Below are positions 14,973 to 24,800 of a stretch of 34,475 nt of DNA, in pieces. Both the position numbers and the translations under genes were made by a program. Below the pieces are notes generated by a model, which ran no database searches, was not told where the DNA came from, and was given only the letters and a program-made list of their open reading frames with translations. Each line of letters starts with the position of its first letter. Within the stretch, counting starts at the first letter, position 1. The DNA comes from Clostridiales bacterium (lineage in GTDB: Bacteria; Bacillota; Clostridia; Monoglobales; Monoglobaceae), in assembly GCA_016303265.1 (NCBI GenBank), contig JAEDLZ010000005.1, positions 1 through 34,475 on the forward strand. The letters are read 5' to 3'.

Positions 14973-15599
14973 TTATTTTTCGTGACATAACAGAACAGTA
15001 TAGTTTCCGCTATTGTACCGCTTAATAAATTCCCGACTTTTTTCGGGCGAAAAGGACGAGCCGGTTGGGATTTTTTTATCCAAACATTCTCTTAGGTAGC
15101 ACTCGTCACCTGCTATTATATATCGGTTATTATCTTTATTGATTTCAACTATGCAAGAGCCTTTTGAATGACCGCCTATTTTGATTGCTTTCACATTTTT
15201 GCAAATTTCTTTTTCATCATCAAAAAGGCAAACATTCGTGCCGTCTGCAAAGTATTGTTTTCCGCTTTCATATTCATCTCGCTGAATATACACTGCGGCA
15301 TTTTTATATTCGCTTACACATTCTATATGGTCATGGTGAGCATGGGTTATCACAACATCGGTAACGTCTTCCGGTTTTATGTTTAATTTTTCAAGTGCTT
15401 TAACAGGCCCTATAAAATCCGTCATTTCAAATCCGGGCATAGTCACGCATCCGGCATCAACCAAAATCAGCCTGTTTTCGGTTTTTATGAGGTATACCAT
15501 AAAAACGATGGGGCGAAACTTATCGTTCGCCCCCTTTTCAAATATTATACTTTCCGGCAGGACCGATTTCCCGTATTCTATCTGAATTATCTCTGTCAT
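14973..15599 (-). CDS. MBL-fold metallohydrolase (lactonase-like)
   Basis: 208 residues. The metal site is complete: THAHHDH (HxHxDH) at about 85-91, His in GGHSKGS, Asp in IIAGDECY and a C-terminal His in LLCHEK. The layout resembles N-acyl-homoserine lactonase-type and glyoxalase II-like members, which hydrolyse lactones or thioesters in the cytosol. The substrate cannot be assigned. ATG 15599 overlaps the stop of the quinone oxidoreductase gene (ATGA), so it is the fourth and last gene of the operon reading from 18626. A role in opening a lactone produced by the neighbouring dehydrogenases is a reasonable inference. Confidence 0.88.
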   Translation of the reverse strand: MTEIIQIEYGKSVLPESIIFEKGANDKFRPIVFMVYLIKTENRLILVDAGCVTMPGFEMTDFIGPVKALEKLNIKPEDVTDVVITHAHHDHIECVSEYKNAAVYIQRDEYESGKQYFADGTNVCLFDDEKEICKNVKAIKIGGHSKGSCIVEINKDNNRYIIAGDECYLRECLDKKIPTGSSFSPEKSREFIKRYNSGNYTVLLCHEK

Positions 15600-16579
15600 T
15601 TTACCGTTAAAACTACCTTGCCGACATTTTCACCTTTTTGGAGTATGGCGTGCGCTTCCTCCGCCTTCTCAATCGGCAAAACTTTATAAATCGTAGGCTT
15701 TACAAGGCCTTCTTCAATTTTCGGAAATACATTTTCAACAAGTTCGGAGAGTATCTGCGCCTTCACCTCAGGGGTTCTCGAACGCAGAGTCGAGCCGATA
15801 ATCCTCACATTCTTCACATAAATATTTTTAAGGTCGATTTCCGTTTTTTGACCTGCCAAAGCCGCAATCATAATCCACCTTGCGCCGTGCGTCAGATACG
15901 GCAGACACTCGCCCATATGCTCGCCGCCCAGGCAGTCGATTGTAACATCAACTCCATGTCCGTTTTCGAGTTCTCGTTTTAAAACATCCGATGTTTTTTC
16001 TTTTGAGGTATTTATAATCACATCGGCATTTAAATGCTTGATTGAATTTGCTATTTCATCGGACAAAACAGAGGTTATAACTCTGATTCCGAAAGCCTTT
16101 GCCATAGGAATTATCACGCTTGCAAGGCCGCTTGCTCCGGCGTGCATTAAAAGCGTGTTGCCCTCTTTTATTTTCCCCTCAATAAAAAGATTTAAATATG
16201 CTGTTGCGAATGCCTCCGGAATTGCCGCCGCTTCAACCATTGAGCAGTTTTTCGGAACAGGCATGAGCATATCGTATTTTACCGCAACATACTCCGCATA
16301 TCCGCCGCCGCCCAAAAGCGCACAAACCTTATCTCCGATTTTCCAATCTGATTTTTCTTTTGCTTCTTTGCCGATTTCAACAATTTCTCCGGAAATTTCA
16401 AGGCCCATCCATTCCGGGCATCCCGGAGGAGGCGGATAATCGCCGTCTCTCTGCATTAAATCGGCACGGTTAAGCGCCGCCGCTTCAATTTTTACAAGCA
16501 CTTCGCAAGGTTTTATAATCGGATCCGGCACATCGCTCCAGCTTAAACTTTTGTCCTCATTTACAAGTATCGCTTTCAT
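15596..16579 (-). CDS. Zinc-independent quinone oxidoreductase-like MDR enzyme
   Basis: 327 residues of the medium-chain dehydrogenase family, PIG3/quinone oxidoreductase branch. It has the N-terminal GroES-like domain with ALNRADLMQRDGDYPPPPG, then GLEISGEIVEIG, the NADPH-binding MHAGASGLASVIIPMAKAFG (about 145-165), and VDVTIDCLGGEH. No structural zinc Cys cluster is visible. It probably reduces a quinone or an enone with NADPH. AAAGGA precedes ATG 16579, 14 bp after the Gfo gene stop. Third gene of the operon. Confidence 0.88.
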   Translation of the reverse strand: MKAILVNEDKSLSWSDVPDPIIKPCEVLVKIEAAALNRADLMQRDGDYPPPPGCPEWMGLEISGEIVEIGKEAKEKSDWKIGDKVCALLGGGGYAEYVAVKYDMLMPVPKNCSMVEAAAIPEAFATAYLNLFIEGKIKEGNTLLMHAGASGLASVIIPMAKAFGIRVITSVLSDEIANSIKHLNADVIINTSKEKTSDVLKRELENGHGVDVTIDCLGGEHMGECLPYLTHGARWIMIAALAGQKTEIDLKNIYVKNVRIIGSTLRSRTPEVKAQILSELVENVFPKIEEGLVKPTIYKVLPIEKAEEAHAILQKGENVGKVVLTVK

Positions 16580-16593
16580 TTTTTAATTTCCTT

Positions 16594-17607
16594 TCAATCT
16601 ATCTTTGCTCCGCATGCGCAAAGCAGTATTTTATACAATTTTAATTCGTAATCATAGTCAAACGGATTTGTCATCTCGCCGCAGACCATTTTAGCAAAGC
16701 TTGACATCATACCATCGTAACGATTAGCTGCATCTGAATTTACTACCGGTGCCGAGTATTTCCAGTTGCACCCCCTTTCCTCCGTTGTAAATCTTACCCC
16801 CGTATAAATATTTTCCTCACGGTCGTATTCCTCAAGCGGTCTTAACTCAACAGTCCCCTTTGAGCCGCATATTACAAGCTGCCGCCTTTCAAATCCGCCG
16901 AGTTCTTTAGCACAGGTTTTTGCAAAAGATACTCCGTTTTTGTACCTGAAAACCACAAAACCGTAATCTTCCCCTGTAACGCCGTCAATACCGGTAGATT
17001 GATTCATCGGAATTATTTCCTCCGGTTCTCCCATAATCTGTAGTATAATGTCAATCAAGTGACAGCCCAGGAAAAATGTCATACCGCCCGGGAAACGGGA
17101 AAGCCACTGTCTTTTCTCTGTCGGATGCCAGCAATCCATATGAGCCTCAACGCAGTAAACTTCGCCAAGCTCACCCGATTTTGCTTTTCTGATAGCTTCA
17201 AGAATCGATTCGTTGTACCGATACATATATCCGATATGAAAAACTGTCTTGTTTTTCTTTACAAGATTGATCAGCTTTTCAAATTCGTAAAGATTTAATC
17301 CTCCCGGCTTATCCATATGAACAGGCAGACCTTTTTCCGCCGCCATATATGCATACTTAGTTAGATTTTCTTCCTCCGTTTCAACAATTACCGCATCAAT
17401 ATCCGAAGCAGCAAATGCCTCATCAACCGTCATAACAGGAAGCCTATTTTCATAAATTTTTATTCTATCCGCGAAAACCGATTTTTCACTTTCGGGAATA
17501 GCCAATGCCACAATCTCAAAAATATCCGGCTGCCTCAAAAGGCTATTTAAAATTACAATTGCGTGGTCATGTCCTATGCCTATTTGAATTACCTTTATCT
17601 TTTTCAT
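16594..17607 (-). CDS. Gfo/Idh/MocA family oxidoreductase
   Basis: 337 residues. An N-terminal NAD(P) Rossmann fold (KVIQIGIGHDHA) is followed by the HMDKPGG motif at about 97-103, in place of the usual EKP, whose Lys is retained. The C-terminal substrate domain contains GGMTFFLGCHLIDIILQIMGEP with the catalytic Asp/His region. Members oxidise or epimerise sugars, inositols or related polyols. ATG 17607 overlaps the stop of the upstream MDR gene (ATGA) and has GGAGG 6 bp upstream. Second gene of the operon. The pairing with a zinc-type MDR gene is common in sugar catabolic clusters. Confidence 0.9.
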   Translation of the reverse strand: MKKIKVIQIGIGHDHAIVILNSLLRQPDIFEIVALAIPESEKSVFADRIKIYENRLPVMTVDEAFAASDIDAVIVETEEENLTKYAYMAAEKGLPVHMDKPGGLNLYEFEKLINLVKKNKTVFHIGYMYRYNESILEAIRKAKSGELGEVYCVEAHMDCWHPTEKRQWLSRFPGGMTFFLGCHLIDIILQIMGEPEEIIPMNQSTGIDGVTGEDYGFVVFRYKNGVSFAKTCAKELGGFERRQLVICGSKGTVELRPLEEYDREENIYTGVRFTTEERGCNWKYSAPVVNSDAANRYDGMMSSFAKMVCGEMTNPFDYDYELKLYKILLCACGAKID

Positions 17608-18626
17608 ATTTTCCTCCAGTCGAATTGAACAAATGTCGGAAAATTCTTTTCATTAACCAAGCGATCGTAAACCTCGGCGCACTCATAAGGTGAATGTGTT
17701 TCGTCAATCATCGCTTTTATATTAACCCGTTTCATTCCAATCAGTTTTAGCTGTGCCCTTATGTCGTCACGATGCGTGAAATATCCGGGATGTGAATCAT
17801 GTTCGGGTCTTGCCATGGTATGCGCACCTATCAAGCTGATTCCGGGGCCGTGAACTTTCCGATAATAGTCAATTGTAAAATTCTTGTCCCGTGTACAGCC
17901 TAAAAGTGCCACCCGTCCGAATTTCGCCATACAATCAAGACATTCCTCAAGGCCAACGCCAAGACCTGTAACCTCAATCGCCGCATTTATTCCGCCGCCC
18001 GACAATTCCTTTACCTTTTCGCTGAAATCCTTCTGCATCGGATCAAGCGCATAGTCTGCGCCGAACTTTAAAGCTTTATTTCTTCTCTCCTCTACAGGAT
18101 CAACTGCAATAACAGGCACCGCACCGGCTGCATGAGCATACGAAACGGCAAGAAGACCTAAAGTCCCCAGTCCCATTACCATCGCCGATTCGCCTATTTC
18201 AAGCCGTGTTTTTCTGATTGCTGCCATAGGGAAATTACCTATGTGGCAAATAGCGGCTTCTTCAAAAGAAATATCATCATACTCGATTTTTACGACATTA
18301 TTTTCCGGCATGATATTATAAAGTCTATGGCGACTCCAATACATAGCCACTCTGTCGCCAACTTTAACCGATGATACTTTTTCACCTATCTCAACAACAA
18401 TTCCTGCGCTGCTGTAGCCCGAGCATCTCGGGAACACTGCTTCCTCATTTTCTTTTGACATTATGCTTATATTCGGATCTCCCGTTATATTTGCCCTCTC
18501 TGTCCCCGAACTGATTGTGCTGATAACAGTTTTAACCTTGACTTCATATCCGGAAACCTCTCTGTCATCTGTATCCAATAATTCTGCCGTGTTCACCTTG
18601 GTAAAAACAATCTGTGGATTTTTCAT
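17604..18626 (-). CDS. Zinc-type MDR alcohol/polyol dehydrogenase
   Basis: About 340 residues from ATG 18626. The frame is open to a codon at 18674, but that would begin inside the promoter; GAGGTG sits 8 nt before ATG 18626, which decides the start. Seen: RCSGYSSAGIVVEIGEKVSSVKVGDRV, the Rossmann GLGTLGLLAVSYAHAAGA, IEVTGLGVGLEECLDCM, and a C-terminal region typical of threonine/sorbitol dehydrogenase-like MDR proteins (IKAMIDETHSPYECAEVYDRL). The classical four-Cys structural zinc loop is not evident, so zinc use is uncertain. First gene of the four-gene operon and divergent from the AraC regulator. Confidence 0.87.
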   Translation of the reverse strand: MKNPQIVFTKVNTAELLDTDDREVSGYEVKVKTVISTISSGTERANITGDPNISIMSKENEEAVFPRCSGYSSAGIVVEIGEKVSSVKVGDRVAMYWSRHRLYNIMPENNVVKIEYDDISFEEAAICHIGNFPMAAIRKTRLEIGESAMVMGLGTLGLLAVSYAHAAGAVPVIAVDPVEERRNKALKFGADYALDPMQKDFSEKVKELSGGGINAAIEVTGLGVGLEECLDCMAKFGRVALLGCTRDKNFTIDYYRKVHGPGISLIGAHTMARPEHDSHPGYFTHRDDIRAQLKLIGMKRVNIKAMIDETHSPYECAEVYDRLVNEKNFPTFVQFDWRKI

Positions 18627-18656
18627 GCAAAACACCTCGCATACCGTTTTTGTATT

Positions 18657-18696
18657 ATTATACCATATTGACAAAGTGAAATAAATACGCTATACT
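18657..18696. promoter_or_regulatory. Overlapping divergent promoters, dehydrogenase operon and araC-type gene
   Basis: Plus strand: TTGACA (18668-18673), 17 bp, TATACT (18691-18696). Minus strand: extended -10 TGGTATAAT with the TATAAT at 18657-18662 and only a weak -35 (TTTATT), as expected for an activator-dependent promoter. TACTATA occurs twice downstream of the plus promoter (near 18692 and 18714) and could be regulator half-sites. Confidence 0.65.
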
Positions 18697-18731
18697 ATAC
18701 AAAAACACCACGATACTATAAACGAGGTATT

Positions 18732-19478
18732 ATGATGAATACAAACACGCTTATCTCCTCTTTTAATCTCACCCTTTTTAAATTCAGCAACACGCATACA
18801 GTCGGTTCTATGCAGCTTTTTGAACAACCCTGTATCGGATATATTAACAAGGGCAACGCTCAATTTCTTTGTAACGGCAAAAGCTATTACGCCGCCGAGG
18901 GGGATTTGATTTATATTGCAAAAGGGACAAAATATTATTCGGTATGGACAGGCGCTCCTGAAATTGAGTTTTATTCTGTGAAATTTTCTTTTATCAAGCC
19001 ATACAGCTTTTATGATTATCGGTTTCAGATTATCAAAAATTACCCTCGTGATTTATTTGATAATATGTATAACTCATACAACACAGATTTTTATATTTCT
19101 GTTTCGTATATGTACCGCCTTCTATCGGATATTTACAGGCGTATGACAGCGAAAACATCTGTACTGCCCGGCAAAATATCGATTCAGCCTGCAATCGACT
19201 ATATCGAAAAAAATTACAATATGCCCGTGTCGATAGATAAGCTATCCAAACTTTGTCACTCATGCAGTTCCGGATTTTTCAAACTGTTTAAATCCGCAAC
19301 AGGCGTAACGCCTATCACATATAAACATAATATTATGGTGCAAAATGCCCTTGACCTTTTGGCTCATACCGATTTGACAATTGAAGAAATAAGCGAAAGA
19401 GTCGGCTTTTCATCCTCAAATTACTTTCGCAGGGTATTTTTTAATACAACAGGCAAAACTCCTAAGGAGCTACGTTGA
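18732..19478 (+). CDS. AraC family transcriptional regulator
   Basis: 248 residues. The N-terminal cupin-like ligand domain (GYINKGNAQFLCNGKSYYAAEGDLIYIAKGTKY) is about 1-130. Two C-terminal helix-turn-helix motifs follow: PVSIDKLSKLCHSCSSGFFKLFKSATG and LTIEEISERVGFSSSNYFRRVFFNTTGKTPKELR. Its position divergent to the four-gene oxidoreductase operon, with overlapping promoters, suggests that it is the local activator and responds to the operon's substrate. GAGG lies 4 nt before ATG 18732, and ATG 18735 is also possible. A terminator follows at 19536-19574. Confidence 0.92.
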   Translation: MMNTNTLISSFNLTLFKFSNTHTVGSMQLFEQPCIGYINKGNAQFLCNGKSYYAAEGDLIYIAKGTKYYSVWTGAPEIEFYSVKFSFIKPYSFYDYRFQIIKNYPRDLFDNMYNSYNTDFYISVSYMYRLLSDIYRRMTAKTSVLPGKISIQPAIDYIEKNYNMPVSIDKLSKLCHSCSSGFFKLFKSATGVTPITYKHNIMVQNALDLLAHTDLTIEEISERVGFSSSNYFRRVFFNTTGKTPKELR

Positions 19479-19535
19479 AATTCACATTTTATCCGGTGTG
19501 TAATCCATATTATCCGTAACAAATCGCACAAACTT

Positions 19536-19574
19536 AAAGGGGGCGGCTGTGATTTTGCCGCACCCCCCTTTTTT
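19536..19574 (+). terminator. Terminator after the araC-type gene
   Basis: AAAGGGGGCGGC 19536-19547 pairs with GCCG-CA-CCCCCCTTT (19557-19571, two-base bulge), followed by a T run to 19574. It lies between convergent genes and may also stop feoB transcripts. Confidence 0.85.
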
Positions 19575-19588
19575 ATCTTGCGCAAGAT
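19575..19588. repeat. TCTTGCGCAAGA palindrome, copy 1
   Basis: ATCTTGCGCAAGAT overlaps the feoB stop codon and touches the preceding terminator. Other copies are at 22639-22652, 22759-22784 and 23371-23382. Confidence 0.7.
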
Positions 19589-21627
19589 TAGAAAATTCTT
19601 GATGCAATCTGATAGAACAGCGTTGACGCCGCCCAGGCAGTTCCCAGCTGCAATGCAACAGAGCCTATTGTCCACTTAAGAGATTTTGTTTCTCGATGAA
19701 TTGTTGCAAGGGCCGCCACGCAGGGAACATAAAGCAGACAGAAAAGCATCATTGAATATGCATTTATCCATGTAAAGCCGCTGCTTTGAAGAATTGCCGC
19801 AAGGGCCGCCATACCTGTTTCCGATGAGATATTGCTGACCGAATAAAGCACGCCCAACGAGGAAACAACAACCTCTTTTGCGGCAATTCCCGAAATAAGA
19901 GCAACGCCGATTTGCCAATATCCGAGACCCGCAAAGCTCATAACCGGAACCAATAATCGTCCGATTGCCGCACCGAAACTGTCTGAAATATCCTCCGCAA
20001 AGCCGTGGATTCCGAAATTAAGGACAATCCATAAAATAATCGAAGCAACAAAAATAGTTGTTCCCGCCTTTGTCAGGTAGTCCTTGACCTTTTCCCAGAC
20101 ATAAATCGCTATTGTCCGGGCATTCGGCATTTTGTACTCCGGCAACTCTATCAAAAGACTGCTTTCGCGGTGAGTTCTGCCGTCAATCAAATGCATGACA
20201 AACGCAATCAGAATTGCCGCCGCAAGCCCGATTACATACATGGAATACGCCGCAAGCATAGCATATTTTCCAAAAAACATCTGGGACAGTATAACATAAA
20301 TCGGCAGTCTTGCACTGCAGGACATAAACGGCGTTATAAGTATGGTTTTAAGGCGGTCATGCCTGTCCTCTAAGGCACGGGACGCCATTACTGCGGGGAC
20401 GCTGCAGCCAAAGCCCAAAAGCATGGGGATAAACGCCCGTCCCGAAAGTCCGATTTTGCTCATTATTCCGTCCATTACATAGGCCACGCGCGCCATATAT
20501 CCGCTGTCCTCCAAAAATGCCAGTGCCAGAAACAAAACGGCAATGTTGGGCAAAAATGTAAGGACGCTTCCTACGCCCGCAATTATTCCGTCAACAATAA
20601 GCGCAATAACGGTTTTGTTTGTGCCGAGCGCCTCAAGCCCCATTCGGACAAGATTTGAAAAATATTCAATCACAATTTCAAAATAGCCTTTCACCCAATC
20701 CCCCACCGTAAAGGTCAGAAAGAACACAAGAGCTATTATACCCAAAAAAATCGGCAGACCCAGGAACTTATTGGTCAGCAGTCTGTCCGCCCTGTCCGTT
20801 TTGCGGGATTTTTCCTGCTTGTTAACCAGAACCTCGTCGATAACCTCGCTTATAAAATTATATTTTTCGTTTACGATTTCGTCTTCGTAATTTTTATCCA
20901 CAAGTCCCTTAAGATTCAGAGGATATTTCTCCATAATTTCACTATCTTGCTCAAGATATTTTATGGCATACCAGCGATAGTTTTCCATATCGGGATATTT
21001 GACCGAAAGGGCTGATATAATCTTATCGATTGCATCCTCGATTTCGTCGTTGTATACCATAACATAATCCTTGTGGTGGTCGTGGATATGCTTTCCCTCC
21101 TCATGGTGATGCTCCGTGGGAAAATCGGTCTTATCCTTATGATGAGCGACAGCATGCATCAAAATATCAAGTCCCGTCCGCTTTCTTGCGGAAACGGGAA
21201 TAACGGGCGCACCAAGCATTTCAGGCAGTCTGTGCAAATCAATCTCCATTCCTCGCTCCTCAACAATGTCCATCATGTTAAGCGCCAGAATAACGGGCTT
21301 GCCCAGCTCCGTAAGCTGAAGCGCAAGATAAAGGTTTCGCTCCAGACAGGAGGCGTCAATAACATCAATTATAACATCCACATCCGAATCCAATATATAC
21401 TGTCTGGTAAGCTTTTCCTCCATTGTATACGAGGTCAGCGAATATGTGCCCGGCAAATCCACAAGGTTGTATTTTATGCCATGATATGTGGCGCTGCCCT
21501 CCTTCTTCTCAACCGTAACCCCCGGCCAGTTGGCAACCTTAAGGTTTGCTCCCGTGTATGCGTTGAAAAGAGTTGTCTTTCCGCAGTTCGGATTGCCCAC
21601 AAAGGCAACATTTATCGGTCTGTCCAT
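19588..21627 (-). CDS. feoB: Ferrous iron transport protein B
   Basis: About 679 residues from ATG 21627. The frame runs back to 21687, but GGAGG 8 nt before ATG 21627 and the family start MDRPINVAFVGNPNCGKTT decide it. The N-terminal G domain shows G1 GNPNCGKT, G2 NWPGVTVE, G3 DLPG, G4 NMMD and G5 SARK. A His-rich linker (TEHHHEEGKHIHDHHKD) near 190-206 is followed by the helical insertion domain and the membrane part with two Gate regions, including MLLGFGCSVPAVMASRAL. It imports Fe2+ across the cell membrane, as expected for an anaerobe. It overlaps feoA by 16 bases. Confidence 0.96.
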   Translation of the reverse strand: MDRPINVAFVGNPNCGKTTLFNAYTGANLKVANWPGVTVEKKEGSATYHGIKYNLVDLPGTYSLTSYTMEEKLTRQYILDSDVDVIIDVIDASCLERNLYLALQLTELGKPVILALNMMDIVEERGMEIDLHRLPEMLGAPVIPVSARKRTGLDILMHAVAHHKDKTDFPTEHHHEEGKHIHDHHKDYVMVYNDEIEDAIDKIISALSVKYPDMENYRWYAIKYLEQDSEIMEKYPLNLKGLVDKNYEDEIVNEKYNFISEVIDEVLVNKQEKSRKTDRADRLLTNKFLGLPIFLGIIALVFFLTFTVGDWVKGYFEIVIEYFSNLVRMGLEALGTNKTVIALIVDGIIAGVGSVLTFLPNIAVLFLALAFLEDSGYMARVAYVMDGIMSKIGLSGRAFIPMLLGFGCSVPAVMASRALEDRHDRLKTILITPFMSCSARLPIYVILSQMFFGKYAMLAAYSMYVIGLAAAILIAFVMHLIDGRTHRESSLLIELPEYKMPNARTIAIYVWEKVKDYLTKAGTTIFVASIILWIVLNFGIHGFAEDISDSFGAAIGRLLVPVMSFAGLGYWQIGVALISGIAAKEVVVSSLGVLYSVSNISSETGMAALAAILQSSGFTWINAYSMMLFCLLYVPCVAALATIHRETKSLKWTIGSVALQLGTAWAASTLFYQIASRIF

Positions 21628-21842
21628 GGTGTAACCTCCATTCCTGCCGCAAAATTTCCGCCGATAGCAAAGCGTGAGCTGCGGCATTTTATTATAATCG
21701 CCCGTCTGCCCTTTTTTTCCAAAATATCAATTCTTGTCCCCACCGTCATTCCGAGTATCTCAAGCCGCCGCTTAACCGGCGTGTCAAGCTCTATGCTCTC
21801 TAATTTATAGCTTTTGTTTTTCTGTCCGTCAATCAGCTTCAT
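21612..21842 (-). CDS. feoA: Ferrous iron transport protein A
   Basis: 76 residues with an SH3-like fold (RRLEILGMTVGTRIDILEKKGRRAIIIKCRSSRFAIG...). It is a small cytosolic partner needed for full FeoB activity. The start overlaps the addA stop by 14 bases and the end overlaps feoB by 16, so addA-feoA-feoB is probably one transcript. No separate promoter or Fur box is visible upstream because that region is addA coding sequence. Confidence 0.93.
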   Translation of the reverse strand: MKLIDGQKNKSYKLESIELDTPVKRRLEILGMTVGTRIDILEKKGRRAIIIKCRSSRFAIGGNFAAGMEVTPWTDR

Positions 21843-24800
21843 TTTCTGCCTCCTGTATATCTACCGCTTTTTCGCAGGCGAGAAAGTAAATATATGCTTC
21901 GTTAACCTTTCTGCCACTTATATTTTCAAGTCCTTTTTTGTAATATCTGAGCTGAGGCAGATACATCCTGCTCCTTGCCCCTATCTCCGACTCGGAAATG
22001 CGGTCCGTTTTGTAATCTATTAAAACCAGATTGCCGTTGTTTTCCTCAAAAAAGCAGTCCATTGTGCCCTGAAGAAGAATTTTTTCGCCCCTGCCCTTGT
22101 ATTCCGGGTAAAAGTCGGCGGCATCCGTTTCGGAATAGAAGTTAAATTCCTTCCAGCGCCGCTTTGCTTTTTTAAGCCTTTGCCCCAAATCGCTCCGGAA
22201 AAAGCCGAGGACGGATTTCCTGTCCACCGCCTCGCTCTGGGCAGAGCTTATCACCCCTTCGGAAACCATACGGTCAATCTCTTCATCAACCCCCAAGCGG
22301 GTATCCGCTTTATTTATGTCAATGTGCTGAAGTACAAAATGTGTTATCGTTCCCCGCTCCGTTGCGGAAATAAGCTCCGCCCCGGATACCGAAACCGTCG
22401 GAACCGTAAAAATATGCGGAGAATACGCCTCCTCTGCCTGCCTCCTTTTAGCCTCGCTTACGGATAATTTAAGAGGAAGGTGCCTCCCCTCCGAATATAG
22501 CCGTCGGTTCGACAGCTTATCCATAAGCTCCTCATCAACCTTACCGCAGCTTTCCGCCGCCTCCTCATTTATCCCCGACTCCATTTTCTCTTCCAGTTCG
22601 TTGCTGTCCGTAAGGCTTATTCTAATCAAATCGTTTCTATCTTGCGCAAGATACGAAACTTTCAGTCTGTCCGCAAGCTTTTCCATCTCCTCATGCCGCG
22701 CAAAAGCATAGGCAATCCAATAGCCTATACTGCCTGCGCTTAGGATTCCGATTGGCAGGCATTTATCTTGCGCAAGATAAATGCATAAATCATTCCGCAT
22801 TGAAGCGGAAATAATCAATTTTTCTTTCGCACGGGTCAGAGCAACATACAAAAGCCGCATTTCCTCTGTAATAAGCTCTTCCTTTGCTGTGCCCGAGATA
22901 ATTCTGTGGGGAATGGAAGGAAAAACAATCCGCTTGTCGGTGTCAATATATTTAAATCCAAAGCCAAGCTCGTTATGCCAGATAATTCTCGCTGAAGTAT
23001 CACGGGTATTGAACTCTTTGAACACATCTGCGAGAATAACAACGGGAAATTCCAGCCCCTTTGATTTGTGAATCGTCATAATCCTGACTGTATCCGAATT
23101 TTCACCCGTAAGCTTTGCGGGAGTCAGATCCTTTCCCGAATCAAGAATTGTCTTTATGTACAACATAAAATCCGAAAGAGTTCCGCTCCGGGTTTCGTCA
23201 AACTCCGCAGCCCTCTCAAACAAAAGCCTGAGATTTTCCTGCCGGGCAGCGCCGTCGCTCATTCCCGCTGCGATTTCGCTGTAATTATATCGGTTTAAAA
23301 TAATCATAATAAGCTCGGAAACGCTTGAATATTCCCGCTCGTCCCGCAGTCTTTCAAGCTCGGAAATAAATCTTGCGCAAGACGCATTCCCGTTTTCGGC
23401 GGCAAAAGAAACCGCCTCATAGAAATTGCCGCTGCGTTTTTCCTTACGGATTTTTGCCAGCATATCGGGGGTGAACCGCCACATAGGCGAACGCATAACC
23501 GCAACTAAGGGGATGTCCTGGTTCGGATTGTCTATAATTTGCAAAAATGACAGCACCGTCTGAATTTCGACGGAAGTCAGATAGCTTCGTCCAATCTCAC
23601 TATACAGCGGAACGCCGAATTTTTCAAACACTTCTTCAAAAATCGGCGCATTTGCTTTTGTGTTCCGCATTAAAATAACTATGTCCGAATATTTCACGGG
23701 ATGCGTTTCGCCGCTTTTGAGGTCGGTTATGTCCAGTTCCCGTTCGCCGACCATTTTCTTTATCCGCATTGCAATATTTATTGCTTCGGCACGGACGGCA
23801 TCCTCCGTTTTTAAGCCCTTGCAGTCCACAGCATTAAATTCGGTCACATATTTTTCGGGGGTTTCGGGCGGCTTATAGTCCGCTCCGAACAGGAGCCGCT
23901 CTTCCTCGCCGTAGCCTACGCCGCCCAGCTCCTTTATCATAACTTTCTCAAACACAAAATTAACAAAATCAATTATATTTTCCCGGCTTCTAAAATTCTT
24001 GGACAGGCGTATAAGGCGGCCGCCGCTTTTCATTTCATACTGCTTATATTTTTTCTCGAAAAGCTCCGGCACGGCATTACGGAATTTATATATGCTCTGC
24101 TTTATGTCGCCTACCATGAAAACATTTCTGTTTTCCTTTGAAATCAGTTCGAAGATGGTATTCTGAATTTCGCTGGAGTCCTGACACTCGTCAACCAAAA
24201 TCTCCTTATATTTGTTTTGAAGGGCCTTCGCCGTAGCCGTGGGCGAACCGTCCTTATTTTCAAGAAGAGCCATAAGCTCATGCTCAAGGTCGTCAAAATC
24301 CAGATAGTCCTGTTTGCGTTTTAGCTGCTTATGGGCGCGCATAACCATAAGAACAATATTCTTAAAGGTTCGGATAATCGGCTCAAGCTCCTTAAGCTGA
24401 CCTTCAACGCTTTCCGAATCGGCGGAAAAAAGTTCCCGCAGCTCCCCCCACTTTTTCTTTGCCAAATCCCTAAGGCTGCTGCAAATTTTTCTTGCATTCT
24501 TCATTTCGGGGTCTTTTATAACCTGGTTGGGACTTTCAAAATAAACCTCCGAAACAGCCGCTTTCGCCTTTTCAAAACAGCGTTCTTTTATGCACGACAG
24601 AGCGGACAAAATCCGCTCCCGCTCTCTGAAATATGCCGCAGTATATTTGCTGTCAGCCGGCAGTGCGCTGTCCGCCAGTCTTGTTATCTCGTCATAAAGA
24701 GCCGCTATGCGCTCCGCCAGGGTTTCCCCGTAGTCAAAGAGGCGCGCCTGCCATACAGAATCCTCAAATTTTTCGATTTTATATGCCTTGGCGGCTTCAT

